64,000 nt of DNA, from assembly GCA_965153455.1 (NCBI GenBank), contig OZ234497.1, positions 19,213,872-19,277,871 on the forward strand, in the 5' to 3' direction. The notes beneath the pieces were generated by a model, which saw only the letters and a list, made by a program, of their open reading frames with translations, ran no database searches and was not told the origin of the DNA. Positions 12,101 through 25,536 of this stretch are shown here, in pieces. Within the stretch, counting starts at the first letter, position 1, and every line of letters starts with the position of its first letter. This DNA comes from Sphagnum compactum (lineage: Eukaryota; Bryophyta; Sphagnopsida; Sphagnales). A program made the position numbers and the translations under genes.

Positions 12101-15100
12101 CCATGTGTTCAAAAAATTGAAATAAATATGCTTTTAATACTCAAATGTCGTTTAACACTATTATAGTTTTGACTATAATGTAAGGCTTGATGCAAAACAA
12201 TTTGAGTTTTTATCATGTTATGCGTCATATTTGACCTCAAATTTGATATTCAGTTTTTTAAAACTATGTGAAAAATGTAATATAAACTAGTAAAAAATTG
12301 CCATGTGGAAAATCCAGTCCTTGGAAAGGACTTTAACCTTGGCGCAACTGGCTCCTTTTTTCATGCTTTCATTCATACGGGTAAGTTTGAGATGGGCAAA
12401 AGTTTTAACCAAGGGTTTTCATCATATACCTTGGGTGACAAGGGTTATCCATTCATTTTTGGATAATGACCCCCTTCAAAGACGAAGGCGAACATTTTAT
12501 TTTGGAGTTATTATACAATCAAAAATACAAGAAAGGTCATTCAATTATTTTTATCATTTTAAAAAAAAACCTTTTATGAACTATTCACCAAATTTTGATT
12601 TAAATATATCCTTTTTGCTTAATGTTTTCAGGGTTAAAGTACATAAGGGTGGACCAAATGCAATGAATCAAAGTCTTTTTTGACAATCCCTTTCCTTTGT
12701 ATTTTGAATTTTAAAATTGTTTTAGGACTAGTGAATTGGTTTGACTTTCAAATTGGTTCAAATGATGTTAAAATTAATATTTTTTTCCATATCCAAATTT
12801 AAGACACCATTTTAAACTATTTTAAAAAAATATTAAATATTGATACTAAAAAACATTAATCATAATATCAATAAAACTTTGTCATTTTGAAAAAAAATAA
12901 ATGAAATATGATTTAATGTCTTCACAAATAAGATATTTCCTTACTTGATTTTTTAACCTTAAGTGTTATCAATCTTCAAAGTGTTATGTTTCAAAGTTTA
13001 AATTTCTTTGTGTAAATGCATTGTGAAAAAAAACTAGTCCATATTCAAATTTATTCAAATTTAGGATATTCCATTTTAAGTTTTTCTAAGACTAACCGTT
13101 GGTCATTTTGTTGTGTTTTTTCACTTATGAAAGACTTAATGTGTGAGCTTTACATAAATGAATCTCTTTTTTTATGACTATAACACTTGAAATAATCCAC
13201 ATTTTAACATTAAAATGGCAATAACCTTAAAAACCAATGTGAAATGGGGATTATGTGGTAATTAATGAATTGAAAAAAATCATATGAAAAAGATACCAAT
13301 AAGACAATTATTTAATATACATGTTAAGAGAAAAAAAATTGAAATTCGTTAAAAAATGATTATATGATATGGATTTTTCACAATATGGTCCATTTCAAAC
13401 CATTCAAAAGTTCTTAACATTCTTTTGGTTAAGATTTTTCTAGCATACCTTTTGCATTTATGCTCTTTTTGCTCTAATATATCATATGTTAAATCCCAAT
13501 AAGACATCCTAAATAAAAACCATATTACAAAAATATGTAGCTATATGAAAGCATAAGCAAAAAACCATTGCATATTTTTCAAATTCAAACGTCGATTACT
13601 ATATATAGGTCCAACCATGTTAATAGGAACCAACCATGCCCCTTTAAATGACCATTTATTTTGGAATATTCTTGAAATATTTTTGCAATATTTTATATTT
13701 TTCTTAGAATTTTATTTTTCAAATACTATTATGTTAAGGTTTATATTGAAAATTTGCAAAACATTTGTCATTTTCAAATATTTTCAAGTCTTTTTACAAG
13801 TCTTTTTCTACTTTAAAACATTAGTTACAACACATTTTAAATGCTTATAATGGGGATTTTTTATTCATTAAATTGATTTCAAATTTATTCATCACATGTT
13901 CCCATGATATATTATAAATCTTGTTTTAAAAGCAAATTCAATTTTTTTGACAACAACTTAAAATATCACTTTAAAATATGAAATAATCATTACAATTATT
14001 TGGTACATGTTTTGCACCCATATTTGGTGTATATATGATTTTTTAAATATATATTTTTTTATATTGAAGTTAACAATTGAAATGTAATCACAAATTTAAC
14101 ATATTGTTGATTTCATGGTGTGCTAATAACATGCAAATACATACACTTTGCAAAAAATTGCGTTGTGTTACAAAAAGTGAACCACCATACCATGCAACCA
14201 CACTTTTCTTTCCACACAATTTGCTTTGATCTCAAAAAAAATCTAATATTCAAATTTTAATGTTATCTACAAATTGGTATGTAATTAAATTTGGAAATTA
14301 ACATAGTTAATGAAATTGTTGAAAACATATATTGCATGCAATTAAAAGACGAGAAACTGGGTTTCAAGAGACATTGTGGAAGGAAATAAATGTTTTTTTT
14401 GGACGACAATGAAGCTAATTAACACTCACAATGAATTTTCTAACTTCCAATTTTCAATATTAAAGTTTAGTTAGTCTTGTAAAGTTTATTTAGTTTTTGT
14501 CTTTAGTTTTTATCTAGCTAAATCTTCCTTTTCACTTCATTCAAGCCCATGAGGATCCTATAATGGAAGGTTAGTAGAGTCTTTACCTTTATTTCTTGGA
14601 ATCACCATATTCATCACTTGTGTTTTAAGGGTGTAATTATTTTGACCATTTTGTTTTGGGAATTACTGATAACTTTGTTTCTAGATTTGAATTATTCTAA
14701 TTGTTTCTCCATAAAAAAAAATTGAATCTTGAAGAGTCTTTCCTCTATTAATAAACTTGATTTGTGATTTTTGTTTCATAGAATCAACTAACATTTGACT
14801 CCCCTTCTCAATTGACATTGCCATATTCTTGTATGTAGAGGAGAAGTTGCATTTAATTTTAATTTTGCTTGTAGCTTGAAATCCTTGGTTTCAACCTCCT
14901 ATGTTTAATACAACAAGTGTATTAAGTCTAAACATGATTGTCGTGGTTGGAGTGTGTGCTATTGGCACAACATATCGTTGTGACCAAAGTATAAGTTGTT
15001 GGCATTGTATTCATAGTTTCATTTTGATTTGTGATGAAAGAACACAAAATGAAGCATTGGTGGTGTCATTAAGTCTTAAACATTTTAAAACATTATGAAT

Positions 15101-18100
15101 ATCTTCATATCCATATCCCTCTTCTCCCAACTTGGTTAAATTAATTGTTTTTTTTTGGAGGTAACTTGCTTGGCTGGCCAAGAATGCCAACTCTAGAGCC
15201 GTCCATGTCACTTGTTATTATTTTGAGATCTTAATTGAAATATTGAAATGAAGTTTCCAAAATTAAAGGAAAGGAAACAAAACCAAACCTGGAAAAAAAA
15301 CACCACTAGTGATGTAGTAGCAGCAAATGTTTCTTCCATACCTTTTTCACAATTTTTGTAGCCAAAATATCTTTTTTTTCATCTTCTTCTTTGTAAAATA
15401 TGGTGTTGTTCATAACCTCCTTTACGAGACCCCTTTTTTTTTTTTTGGTTATTGTAATAAATAGACATAAAGACTTTTGGGTTTTTTGGTAGCATGTATT
15501 TGTGTTTTGTTGTTGCATGTTCTTCTTAAGTTTTGATTAGCGGTCATCTTTGTTGTGGTGATTGTGGGTGTGAAGTATTGCTTATGGGGAGTAAACATTT
15601 TATACTCTCTTGTAAGCTCAAGGAACAAAAAGACCATTGACTACTTTCTTTTTCTTATGTTCTCTTAATCTTGTTAGACCTTCTTTGTGGTATTCAAAGT
15701 TTGGGGAAATAAGCTTGTTTTGAGACATGAAAGTTCTCATGTTATATGCTTAGAAATAACAAAGAATATTGGTGCCATAGTTCAAAGATTTTGACAAGTT
15801 TGGTATTCAACAGACAACTCTTTTAATAGTTTTGATATTAACAATAAATGAAGGTAGTTATTTTATTTTGGAGTTGAAGCAAAGCAATGGTTCCAATGGT
15901 GGGTGTACATGAAGAGCCATTAATGGGTGTACATGAAAAAGTTATATAAACAACCAAAGCATGTAAAAGTAAAGCTTAAATTATTATTTTTCCTTTGTAA
16001 TGGTAGATTATGAAATTGTAGACAAATGCATGAATTTAGATTTGGTTTTATAATTTATAGGGAAAAAGGGAAGAAATTCCAATATTATTTAATAAAATTT
16101 ACAACTAAGTACATTTATTGTAAAAAGTTGTATTTTCCAAGCTTTCAAAGATATTCTTGATATTTTCATGGATTGCATAGTTTATACCTTTGTTTAAAAC
16201 CAATTGATTTTTCAATTTAATTTTTTCTTGATGTGGAACGTAAGGTAAAACAATACTACACAAAACAAGTAAAAAAATGCAAAGTTCACCATATGAAATG
16301 TAATAAGATCCAAATCTTGAACTATATTTAAATTGTAAATGATTTTGTAGCCTTACCATTGATGTCAACACCACTGGATCTTGCTACATCTTTGTTCTCT
16401 ATATCTGGAGACGTTAAAACATTTCCTAATCCTCTATCTTTATTCCATGTTTCCCTTTTTTTTTTGGGACTTAAAAATGTTTTGTTTAAATGCCTTACTT
16501 CAAAAATAGATTCATTTGAAAGTCTTTTCAGAATTTGAACAACGAACTTGCGAGTAACTTCCATTCGTGGATCTAATTGACCACTACTATAACTTGATGA
16601 TTTGATTGTAGAATTATCTTGCCAATAAGAACTGCATTTGCTTCTTGAATCTTTTTATATGTGATTCCAAATGCGAATATCCTTACTATGTAGTTATAAC
16701 CAGAGCAAAAACCCATTAAATCCCAAATCTCTAATGGTATTTTCAATATGAACTATAGAACTAAACCCCATGTGGCAATTAATCTTGAAGGCTATCACAA
16801 TTCAACATATTGTTTCCAAAGCCATTTAATGAATGTATAATTCTCTTTTTGGTATGCTCAAAACAACATATATTTATTGTTCATCTACTTTATATTCCCA
16901 CCTTTCAATTGAGGCCATGTAGATGGTTGGTCGAAAAAGACTATTATAACATCTTCTTTAATATGCATTCACAAAAACCAAGATACCTTTGTCATGTTTC
17001 ACATCATTCACAATGATTGAAGAACTATATAGATTATATCATTTCTTTGTATGGTTGATAGGCATAGCCAACAATGACACGTGACAAACAATCACTATAC
17101 ACAATTGGTGGTGTGGAATTTAAACTTTTCATATTTAGATTATTTCTTTATGCAACTAGTTGACATAAATCTTACACTTAAGGATTTCAGATAAAGAGAG
17201 TATTGTTTCGCACAAATGATGTCAAACCATTCTTGTTGAAGGCACTCTTTGAGCTCACGAAACATATATTGTAACATAAGCAAAAACACAATACTAAAAG
17301 TCTTGCACTCATTTTAAGGAAATGCAAAACTTATCGTTCAATTTTGAGCAAAAGATATTTTAATAAATATGTCAAGTGGTATCCCATTAATTAACATATG
17401 TATGCACATGGAGAAAGATTGTTAAACAAGCCTTGAAAAGCTACTAGTTAATGACATAACAAATTGATCCTACCATTTAAACTATCGCAAAAATGTGCAC
17501 AAATAGGAATATATTGGACTCATGGGCATCCATTGCAGTAGTAGCAACACCAAGCTTTTTGGAAACTAAAACACAAACATGTGAACTTACCTCACTACAA
17601 TTATGATTTAGAGAAACTTTGGCGGAGGAATGTATGGCTTGTTTGAACAAAGAAACACAAACAAAGAAACTTTGGTTTGAACCTATTAGCCATTCTAGAG
17701 TTCCACCACCTTTTTTAAGAACATGGTCACAAACTTGAACATAACTAACACCTCAAATCATGAAAATTCCCAAGACCTATAAGTGAATTAGGATCCATAT
17801 GTATTTGTGTTTAGTTTTTGAAAGATTGGTCCACATTGGATTCATAAATATATACAACTTAATGCACAAGATGGGTAGTGATCATTTTATTTGACTCTTG
17901 AATTATTGGTCCAAAGTAGTGATGATTTTTTATCCAAAAAAAACTCATTGCATCCATTCATTGAAAGATTATATAAATGAATTTATGTTTGCCATACTTT
18001 ATAAAAAAATGAATGAAAAATAAATATTTCATGGACAATATGTCTAACGTTAGATTGTTTGGTTTGAAATGTTTATGGGATAAGGTTGAAAATGTATCAT

Positions 18101-19090
18101 GTACTCAATTTCAAAAAAGAACTTATAGAACCTAAAGTTCTGAAAAGGTTTCAAAGGTGTCATGGTCAATGAAAAGATTGACAATAAAAGCAAAGGACCA
18201 ATAAACCCTAAACTTGACACTTAATTGAATGTAATGAAAAAATAACAAGAGTTTTAAGAATTTTTACTTGCAATTGTTATTTTATTAAACCTCAACGCAT
18301 AGAGCCTTCTTGATGATTTGCAAGTCATGACTTGCAACCCCACCCCCATCCCAAATTGACAATTTGTGAAGCTTAAAAGTTACAACACACGTCAAGTCCC
18401 AATGCAATTCATAGCTTGAAGGTCGGAATCAGGATTAAAACACCAACCAACATTGAAAATCAATAACATAAGGCATAACTACAATAAGATTTTACAATAA
18501 CGACCATGGCATCAAATGCAAGTTACAATAATCAAAGCAAAGGTCCTATAAGATTTTGAACCTTGTTTTTGTGTTGAAGCCTAAAATTTGATCGTTATTC
18601 ACCAATGCAATGCCATGATTCACCTTGCTCAACACCAAGCTTGCATTTTGTCTTCAATGATGGGAGAATTGAGATCCACCTTCAAAGCTTGCCAGTTGTT
18701 TTGCTTCAATGGTCCCTAAGTTGCACATTGAATAATGAATTCGTTAAACTAACAATCTCTAGAATTAAATGTAACAATTTGGTGATGACAATCTTAATTG
18801 CATAGTCGATGATGGTGAGAATGCCCATTTTGTACATGACTAACAAGCAACAAGCCTCATGTAAGGCTTGCTGCTTCTATTGTAAGCATTAGGGTTTAAA
18901 AGAAAATGTAGGAGAAACATGGTCATGAATATGTAGCCTTTAGGCAAATTTGCTTAAATTTTTGCCCTAATTTTTAAGCATAAAAGTAGAAGGCATAGAT
19001 TTTAAGTTGAAAATCGACGAGATTTCAATGTTAAAAAAAAAAAGGTAACCTATCTAGGCCACACGTTGTTAACCAATAGGATAACGGCCT
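9106..19090. other. about 10 kb AT-rich intergenic desert
   Basis: Very AT-rich DNA with frequent stops on both strands. The longest ATG ORF (12303-12683, +, 126 aa) has no recognisable domain. I could not identify transposase, RT, integrase or RNA genes. It probably consists of decayed mobile-element and filler sequence. An 86-bp tandem duplication at 9902-10078 is the clearest internal structure. Confidence 0.5.
9902..10078. repeat. 86-bp tandem duplication
   Basis: A unit starting AGGCCATTAGGGTTTGATGG at 9902 is repeated at 9988 with a few substitutions and small indels. Each copy ends in a stretch like TTTCAACTTAGTAATT. It is non-coding and lies in the AT-rich desert. Confidence 0.8.
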
Positions 19091-19094
19091 AAGA

Positions 19095-19735
19095 TGAGAG
19101 CCAAGAATGAGGTCTTGTGTGTTAGGCTCTCATATTTGAAATCCCAAAAATGAGATCTTGCTTATTAGGCTCTCATTTATAAGGTCCCGTGAATGAGGCC
19201 CCTCGTAGGTTCCCTCTAGTCTTAGGCTTTCATCCTCGAGGTCCCAAGAATGAAATCCCATCTATTATGCTCTCTTTCATCTTGGGCTTTCAAATTCGAA
19301 ATCCCAAGAATGAGATCCTGCCTCTTGAGCTCTCATATTGGAGGTCCCAAAAATGAGATCCCACAAGTTGGGCTGTCATATTCGAGGTCCCAATAATGAG
19401 ATCCCGCCTGTTGGGCTGTCATATTGGAGGTCCCAAGAATGAGATCTCGCCTGTTGGGCTGTCATATTGGAGGTCCCAAGAATGAGATCTCGCCTGTTGG
19501 GCTGTCATATTGGAGGTCCCAAGAATGAGATCTCGCCTGTTGGGCTGTCATATTGGAGGTCCCAAGAATGAGATCTCGCCTGTTGGGCTGTCATATTGGA
19601 GGTCCCAAGAATGAGATCTCGCCTGTTGGGCTGTCATATTGGAGGTCCCAAGAATGAGATCTCGCCTGTTGGGCTGTCATATTCGAGGTCCCAAGAATGA
19701 GATCTCGCCTGTTGGGCTCTCATTCTTGGCTCTTC
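19095..19735. repeat. 43-bp minisatellite upstream of the unknown-function gene
   Basis: The repeated core is GAGGTCCCAAGAATGAGATC followed by TCGCCTGTTGGGCTGTCATATTG. Near-identical units start at 19385, 19428, 19471, 19514, 19557, 19600, 19643 and 19686, exactly 43 bp apart. More divergent copies extend left to about 19095. The gradient from diverged to near-identical toward the right suggests recent expansion on the gene side. The array ends about 35 bp before a TATA-like box. Confidence 0.95.
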
Positions 19736-19770
19736 CTCTCCTGGGCGTGAGCGGTGCCGAGGGTGTCGAG

Positions 19771-19777
19771 TATAAGT
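19771..19777 (+). promoter_or_regulatory. candidate TATA box
   Basis: TATAAGT lies just after the 43-bp array and before a pyrimidine-rich stretch (19798-19830) typical of a plant transcription start and leader. Position and context support it as the core promoter of the gene coding from 21561; this is an inference. Confidence 0.4.
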
Positions 19778-19789
19778 CCCCACGGCGAC

Positions 19790-21560
19790 GCTGCAATCTC
19801 TTTTCCTTGTTTTTTTTTTGCTGCATTTCACTTTCCGTGTTTATTGTGCACAAGGGTTTGTGGATCATCACCATCGCCTTGCTTGTTGCACCATCTTCAG
19901 CATCTTCTTCTTCTTCGCAACAACAGTAGCAACAGCCAGACACACAAGGATGAACAGGAACTAGCGCCTCCGCTTTTTTGCAAGTATTGTTTGCTTTTCT
20001 TGCCTGATTTTCAACCCGATCTGAACTTTTGTTGCTGCTGCTGCTGCTGCTGCTTCGTCTTCTTCTTCTTTGGCTATCCTAGTCTATCTGTCGTTTTCCT
20101 CGTTGTTTTATTATTCCTCTTGCTTGTCGTTGTTGTTTTGTTTGTTCTCTTTCTTTTCTCCTCGATTTTTCTGGTTTTTGTTTTTGGCTTTCTCGGTTTG
20201 TTTGCTTGTGCGAGCCCTTTGAACCGAGGAATAATTTCGGCAGTTATAAGTGCACATCAGAAGTGCACTGTTGGTTTCCGCTGGAGCAAAGAGTGGAGTG
20301 GCATTATTATTATTTTTCTTGTGTTACGGCTGAACCATCAGCGTTCGGTTTTGCTGCGAAGATTTTAACGAAGGCGATTTCGTCTTGCCGCACTTCTTTT
20401 GAGAAAGAGCGAAAGTTCGTTCAGGTGCCTCATCGTTATATCTTTTTTTATTATGTTTTGAACTTCCTTCTTTGTTGCGTGCTTCTTCTTCTTCTGCTTC
20501 TACACCGGTAAAATTCTCGTTGTATGTTGCGCTTCAGGATCAAAGATTAGGGTTTGTTCGTGTAACCATCTTGTAAGCGGGAAGTGTTTTTATTAGAGTA
20601 ACTGAAACGCCACTGTGGTGACCTTGCATTTTGTGGCGCTTTGATTCAAGGTGAGTACTTGAGCCAAAGGTGTCTCTTTTCTGTTTGTCTGAAATATTTT
20701 ACCTAAAGAAAGGCCTTAGAGATTTGTCCTGAGGGCACATTGATTGAGAAAAGGAGGGCTTCAGCCATCAACACGGGAAACCCTAAATTGTCCAAAACAG
20801 GAGTTCAATTGGGATTCAATCATGTCTGCTCAGTTCAATTGACACGTTCAGAGTCAAGATGGAGACTGCAGTATAACAACATCAAGTTCCAGGATTGGGA
20901 TTTGCATGGTTTCTAATTGCTCACTTCTTACCATTCCCCTGCTTGCAGATTCTGGAGCTGGAGGAATTTGCTGGATACCTCTTTATACTTCACTTTGCAT
21001 TTCAAAGAATCTTCAGGTGCGTATGTAGACAGCCACCAAGCTCATCACAAACATTGTTGGGGAAAGAATTGTTATTAAGCATATGTCAGTCACTTTCATC
21101 ACATTGAGTGAGGGTGATATTTGTTTCTTGGAAACAATCCCAATTCTCAATAATCCAGGGTTATTGTAGTTGTAGAGCTTAGCTGAACTGCGGTCTAGTC
21201 ATGCTGAATAGGATTCTTCTAAAACCCTAAGTTCAAACTGAGATTTCCTAGTTTGTTGAAGTATTCTGGTGCTTTTTTAAGACAGGTGGGTTGACTTCAA
21301 AACCATGTCTCTTGTCTTCTGCCATGACTAGATGTGCTTACTAGGACATGTTGAGGACCTAGTTGGTGGATCGCAGTGTGTGACACTAGTGCCTAGGGCC
21401 AAAATCCTTAGCAGAGGTTTTAGTGTTAGGTTTCCTGGAAGTTTCATACAGTTTGTAATTTGATACAAAACGAGGTCTACTCTGGTATTGCTGGTCTAAT
21501 GTGACTAATGAGATCATGGGGTGTCATGTCTGGAGCAGTGTGTATTAAAATGGGATCTTC
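19790..21560 (+). other. 5' leader exon(s) and leader intron of the unknown-function gene
   Basis: A pyrimidine-rich, CTG/CTT-repeat stretch (19798-20520) and a strong donor at 20650 (AAG followed by GTGAGTACT) look like a non-coding first exon followed by an intron. An acceptor-like site with a short exon (20949-21016) and another acceptor near 21538 could be further leader exons. In the coding frame a stop at 21546 precedes the ATG at 21561. Exact leader structure cannot be fixed without transcripts. Confidence 0.4.
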
Positions 21561-24500
21561 ATGGAGCCAGTGGACAAGGCCTTCATTCCCAACTATCCCA
21601 AACTTATCAAAACTTCTATGTGCTCCACAATGATGCAACAAAGGGTTCTTACACAACAATATGCATCATGGTGCTGTTTTGTGGTGAGTATACAAACATC
21701 CAGTTCATTTACTTCTAAGTTGTTTCTTGTGCTTCTTTTGAGTTTTTTGGAGACCTTTTTTTCTTGTGTGTGTGTGAATATTAAAGGTGCAGAGTTGTTG
21801 GTCTGTGTACCTGGAGACATGCTTGTGCTCATAAGGACGATGTGTTCATGATTCAGCACAGGCATATATCAGCACTTTTTTGCCAACTCCTCGCAAGGTG
21901 TCTTCACATCAACAATTTTGCAGGAAAGCTTTGAGCAAATATGCCATAATGCAACTGAAGACTTCAGGATTAGATCTGTAATCTGGATTGCTGTAAGAAA
22001 TCTTCTACAGCAGGGCAAGAAGCCGTTAGAGCATTATGCAGAAGTCAAGGATAACCTCCTGGACAGGGAGGCACAGGCACATGCTTTACCTGGTTTGATC
22101 ACTTTTGACAATATGGAGACTTCTGCTAGCCATGAACCCAGCTTCTTGAATACTGCGGCAGTGACAATGGCCACAACCATTGTTGGTGCTGGGCCAATTG
22201 AAAGTATGTCACCATCATCACAATGTGGTGATATTTTCAAGGAATCCTGTGATGAGAAATCTGCTCGTATAACACAGAACCTGTGTGAAGAGGGACATGA
22301 CAAGAATACATGTGGCAAGAGAACAACATGCAGCATTACCCCAGTTTCCTCTGGTAATGTCCAGGATTTGGTCATGTCTAAGAAGCTGAAGATGGATTTT
22401 TCTCACACAAATAGAGATATATTTGAACAAGCTGCCATCCATGAACTGGACTGCAACAGTTTAGAGGTTGACATTATGGAGTGGGCAGATTCTGATGATC
22501 AGCAGCACTGTCCTGTTGATCAAGCAACAGAGTGCTCATTTGAATCTACTGATAGTGAGTTTGAGAGTGAAACTGGAGTTGACAGAGTGCTGAGGGGGGT
22601 TGAAGTTGAATCAAACTTGCGAGATGGTAATGGGGCATCAGTTCCACAAGAAGATGAAGCAGAGGGGACTCCCAATGAAAGGCAAGTTTAGATCCTTTCT
22701 TGTTATCATCATCCTGTGTTGTGGCTAAAATTTAGAGTTGCATGGTGAAAGTCAATATATCCCATGTCTAATCTGATTTAGGTGTTCTGTGGTGTTGAAT
22801 TTGGTGAACAGGAACAGCAAGGCACTGGATGCAGATTGGAAGTTGTACAGAAGGGGCATTGAGTGGAGGTGTCGCTGGTTGGAGTTGCGGATGCAAGAGC
22901 TTCAGTCACAAGCTAGTAGGTATGATCAGATTTTGGAGGAATTAAAGAAAGTGAAGACATGGAGATTAGACAGAGTGAACGGGGAGGTGTCAGCTGCCAG
23001 AACTGTACCACTGGATTCAACTCCACAAAAGCATCGACTACTTTCCAGCAAGCGACATAGAAAGCCAGTGGATTTGATTGACATGGATGCCTACATGGCA
23101 CGCCATCCTCTGTTTTCACGATATGGTACTACTTGAGATTCATATCCACTCCTCTTAACCTTTTCTTCTTCCAGTAGCATTAACACATTTCTCCTGCAAC
23201 TGTTAGTGTGCATGAACTTCCAGTTAAAAGGTGTACCACTTTTTTGTTTGCATGTTCTGTAAGGTGAATTAGACCAGAGGCTTAGTTGTGGCCTCTTACA
23301 CAAGAAAGCAGTGTTTTCTGGTTGAACCATTTTGCATTTGTGATTGAACTCGATTAAAAACAGTTCTTTCTCTCCTATTCTGATGGGAGCTGATGAACTC
23401 AGTGGGTAGTCATGGCAGCTCGTCACTGCCGTTCGTGATGAAGGTGATGGTCTGTCACTTTGTGAGCGACTCTCATGAGGTTATGACTGCACTCATTGTC
23501 GTGTTACCTTTAATTGTTGTTGTGGAGATTTCTCTGCAACTTCATCGATCTTTCTCTCCTATTCTCTCTGTTGTAATGAGGGGAGCTCATCTATGCAATA
23601 ATTGCACATTCATCAGGAATCTGCAAAATTTTATTATGTTTGTGGAGGTTTTTCTTGGACACCAGACAGGCACAATGGCATAAGTAGACCGTGTGTCACC
23701 TCCACTGAGCACCTCCCAATCTTGAGCATGGGCACCATTGTCAAATGGACAATGTATGCTGTCACAAGCAATACCAAGAATTGATACCAAAAGTCAGCAA
23801 ACTATTTCTGGCCTTCACTCTGGAAATGATGAGGTCTACTGTCACCTTCTGACACTGTTTTCCCCTTGCTATTTTCGTATATCCTGCAGATAAGAAGAGG
23901 AGGCAGAAGTCTGAGGATGGCGAGGGAAAGATGCATAGCCAACAAAATCAGCAGACTCAACTGATTGGTGTGCAGCTAAACATTTTTGCTGTTATTCATA
24001 TGAAATAAAGTTAAGATGTAATTTTGCTGCATTGATTGTAAGGGATCTGCTTGGTCTGAATTAGAGTTTGTTTCAATAGATTGAGAGTTTAAGGGTATTG
24101 TCTGTATTCTGCAGCTATCAAGGCGGAAACTCTGGCAGAAGAGGAGAATCCAGTGGAGCAACCAGTAGTAGGACATGAGGTTGGTGAACTAGAGTCCATG
24201 GAGCAACTGCTATGGCAGATTGAAGCCTTGCAGGCACGTGTAGAGAAGGCAAAGCATCAGCTGAGTCAAGGAGCAATCCCCCGCAGGAACTCTCTAGTTT
24301 TGTTGCCTAAGTCTGCTGCTTCAAATCTCTCACCAAGAGTGTCTCAAGTTACCTTGCAACCTTCTTCAGTTCAACCCTTCAGGGTTCCCATGAGTGACAC
24401 TTCAGTCGGGACACCTGTGTTATGCAATAGCAATTTAGTAAGGTCAAGCTCTGGGCATGGGCTGGTGGGAAAGAGGTCTTCAGACGACAACATAGACAAT

Positions 24501-25536
24501 ACAGTTAGGTCTGCCAATGTAGGGGTAAAGGATATTGAACAAGTTTGGCATGAAGACATCAAGACCCCACAATGGCGGCTAATGGAAGATGCAGATCTTG
24601 AGCAGCAAACTCAAAATACATCCAGTGATGAGGTGGGCACTAAAATATGCATGCAAAGCAGTCACATATGGATATCTTTCTGCATTCATCTATCTTCATG
24701 AGATCTTGTGATATTATGGTCTATTGGCACCCATGACTGGTGGCCATGATGGTCTGCCACATCCCAAGTTGTCTTCATCATGTTTTTGCCCTTCACAGGA
24801 GGTTGTTCCATTTAACCTAGCAGCCTTTTGTATCAGCTTTGGAATGTATATTAGCAGAATGAAGGCCATCCAAGTCTTGATGGTGAGCACCAAGTGGTAA
24901 TTCATTGAGTAAAATACTGAGTAAGGTTTCAGCCAGTTAGAGATTGTTGCTGATTACCTATGTGCCTGTCGTTCATTTCAGGAAACAGATGATGCCCACT
25001 ACCATAGCAGGGATGCAATTATGGAGGTTAAGGAATGTCAGCAACAGTTTCTGCCACCCCCAAAGAACATACTTGATGCAGACTCTGTCTCTGTGGGCAC
25101 TGTTGGCTTGAAATTGGGCATTGGAAAGGGTGCTGCAAAGATTGCAATGAAGGTGAAGAGGCAGACATTGGCTCTCCCAACTGTGGCAGTTTCCACCCCA
25201 GCAAAAATTGCAGACGCAATTCCTCCACTGAAAACTGTAGACTCAATCCCCAAGAAACAGCGAACCAAGAGAGAGACTACCCCCCGGTTTGTGGTTCCAT
25301 CCACTAAGCAAGATGGACCACTGTACAGTCAAATTGAGTCTAAGGATGGTAGGGTTATCAAGATTGAACCAACTGATGAGATGGATGCTTCAAAGAAAGA
25401 GAATGGGGGACCTTCTCCAAATTGTCAAGGTGCTAATGTGGAGGATGCTTTCATGCAACATCCCCATACTGTAGATGATGAGGTAGATGCCACACAAAAC
25501 GGTGGGTCAGTATCAAAAGTGTTGGAACATCAATAG
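21561..25536 (+). CDS. plant nuclear coiled-coil protein, function unknown
   Basis: Coding exons 21561-21683, 21924-22681, 22812-23125, 23890-23967, 24115-24632 and 24982-25536 join into one frame of 2346 nt (781 aa). Intron 2 is GC-AG (AG then GCAAGT at 22682); the others are GT-AG. The best-looking domain is around residues 295-328: an aromatic and arginine-rich helix with YRRGIEWRCRWLELRMQELQ, followed by basic patches KRHRK and KKRRQK (400-405) that look like nuclear localisation signals. A short coiled coil (MEQLLWQIEALQARVEKAKH) starts exon 5's second part. The rest is acidic or Ser/Pro-rich and low in structure. I recall the YRRG-WRCRWLELR motif from unannotated plant proteins but can name no function. 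Exon 1 is the least certain part. The gene faces RCL1 tail to tail. Confidence 0.75.

Noticed and set aside
12303-12683. 126-codon + frame in the AT-rich desert
   Set aside because: No domain, no GC rise and no splice partners; within chance expectation for 10 kb.
19385-19735. CRISPR-like regular repeats
   Set aside because: Units are contiguous with no unique spacers, and the window is eukaryotic. The same applies to the other tandem arrays.
19754-20368. 204-codon + frame in the leader of the unknown gene
   Set aside because: It has no ATG start, is pyrimidine-repeat driven (runs of Cys, Phe, Leu, Val) and ends before the splice donor at 20650.
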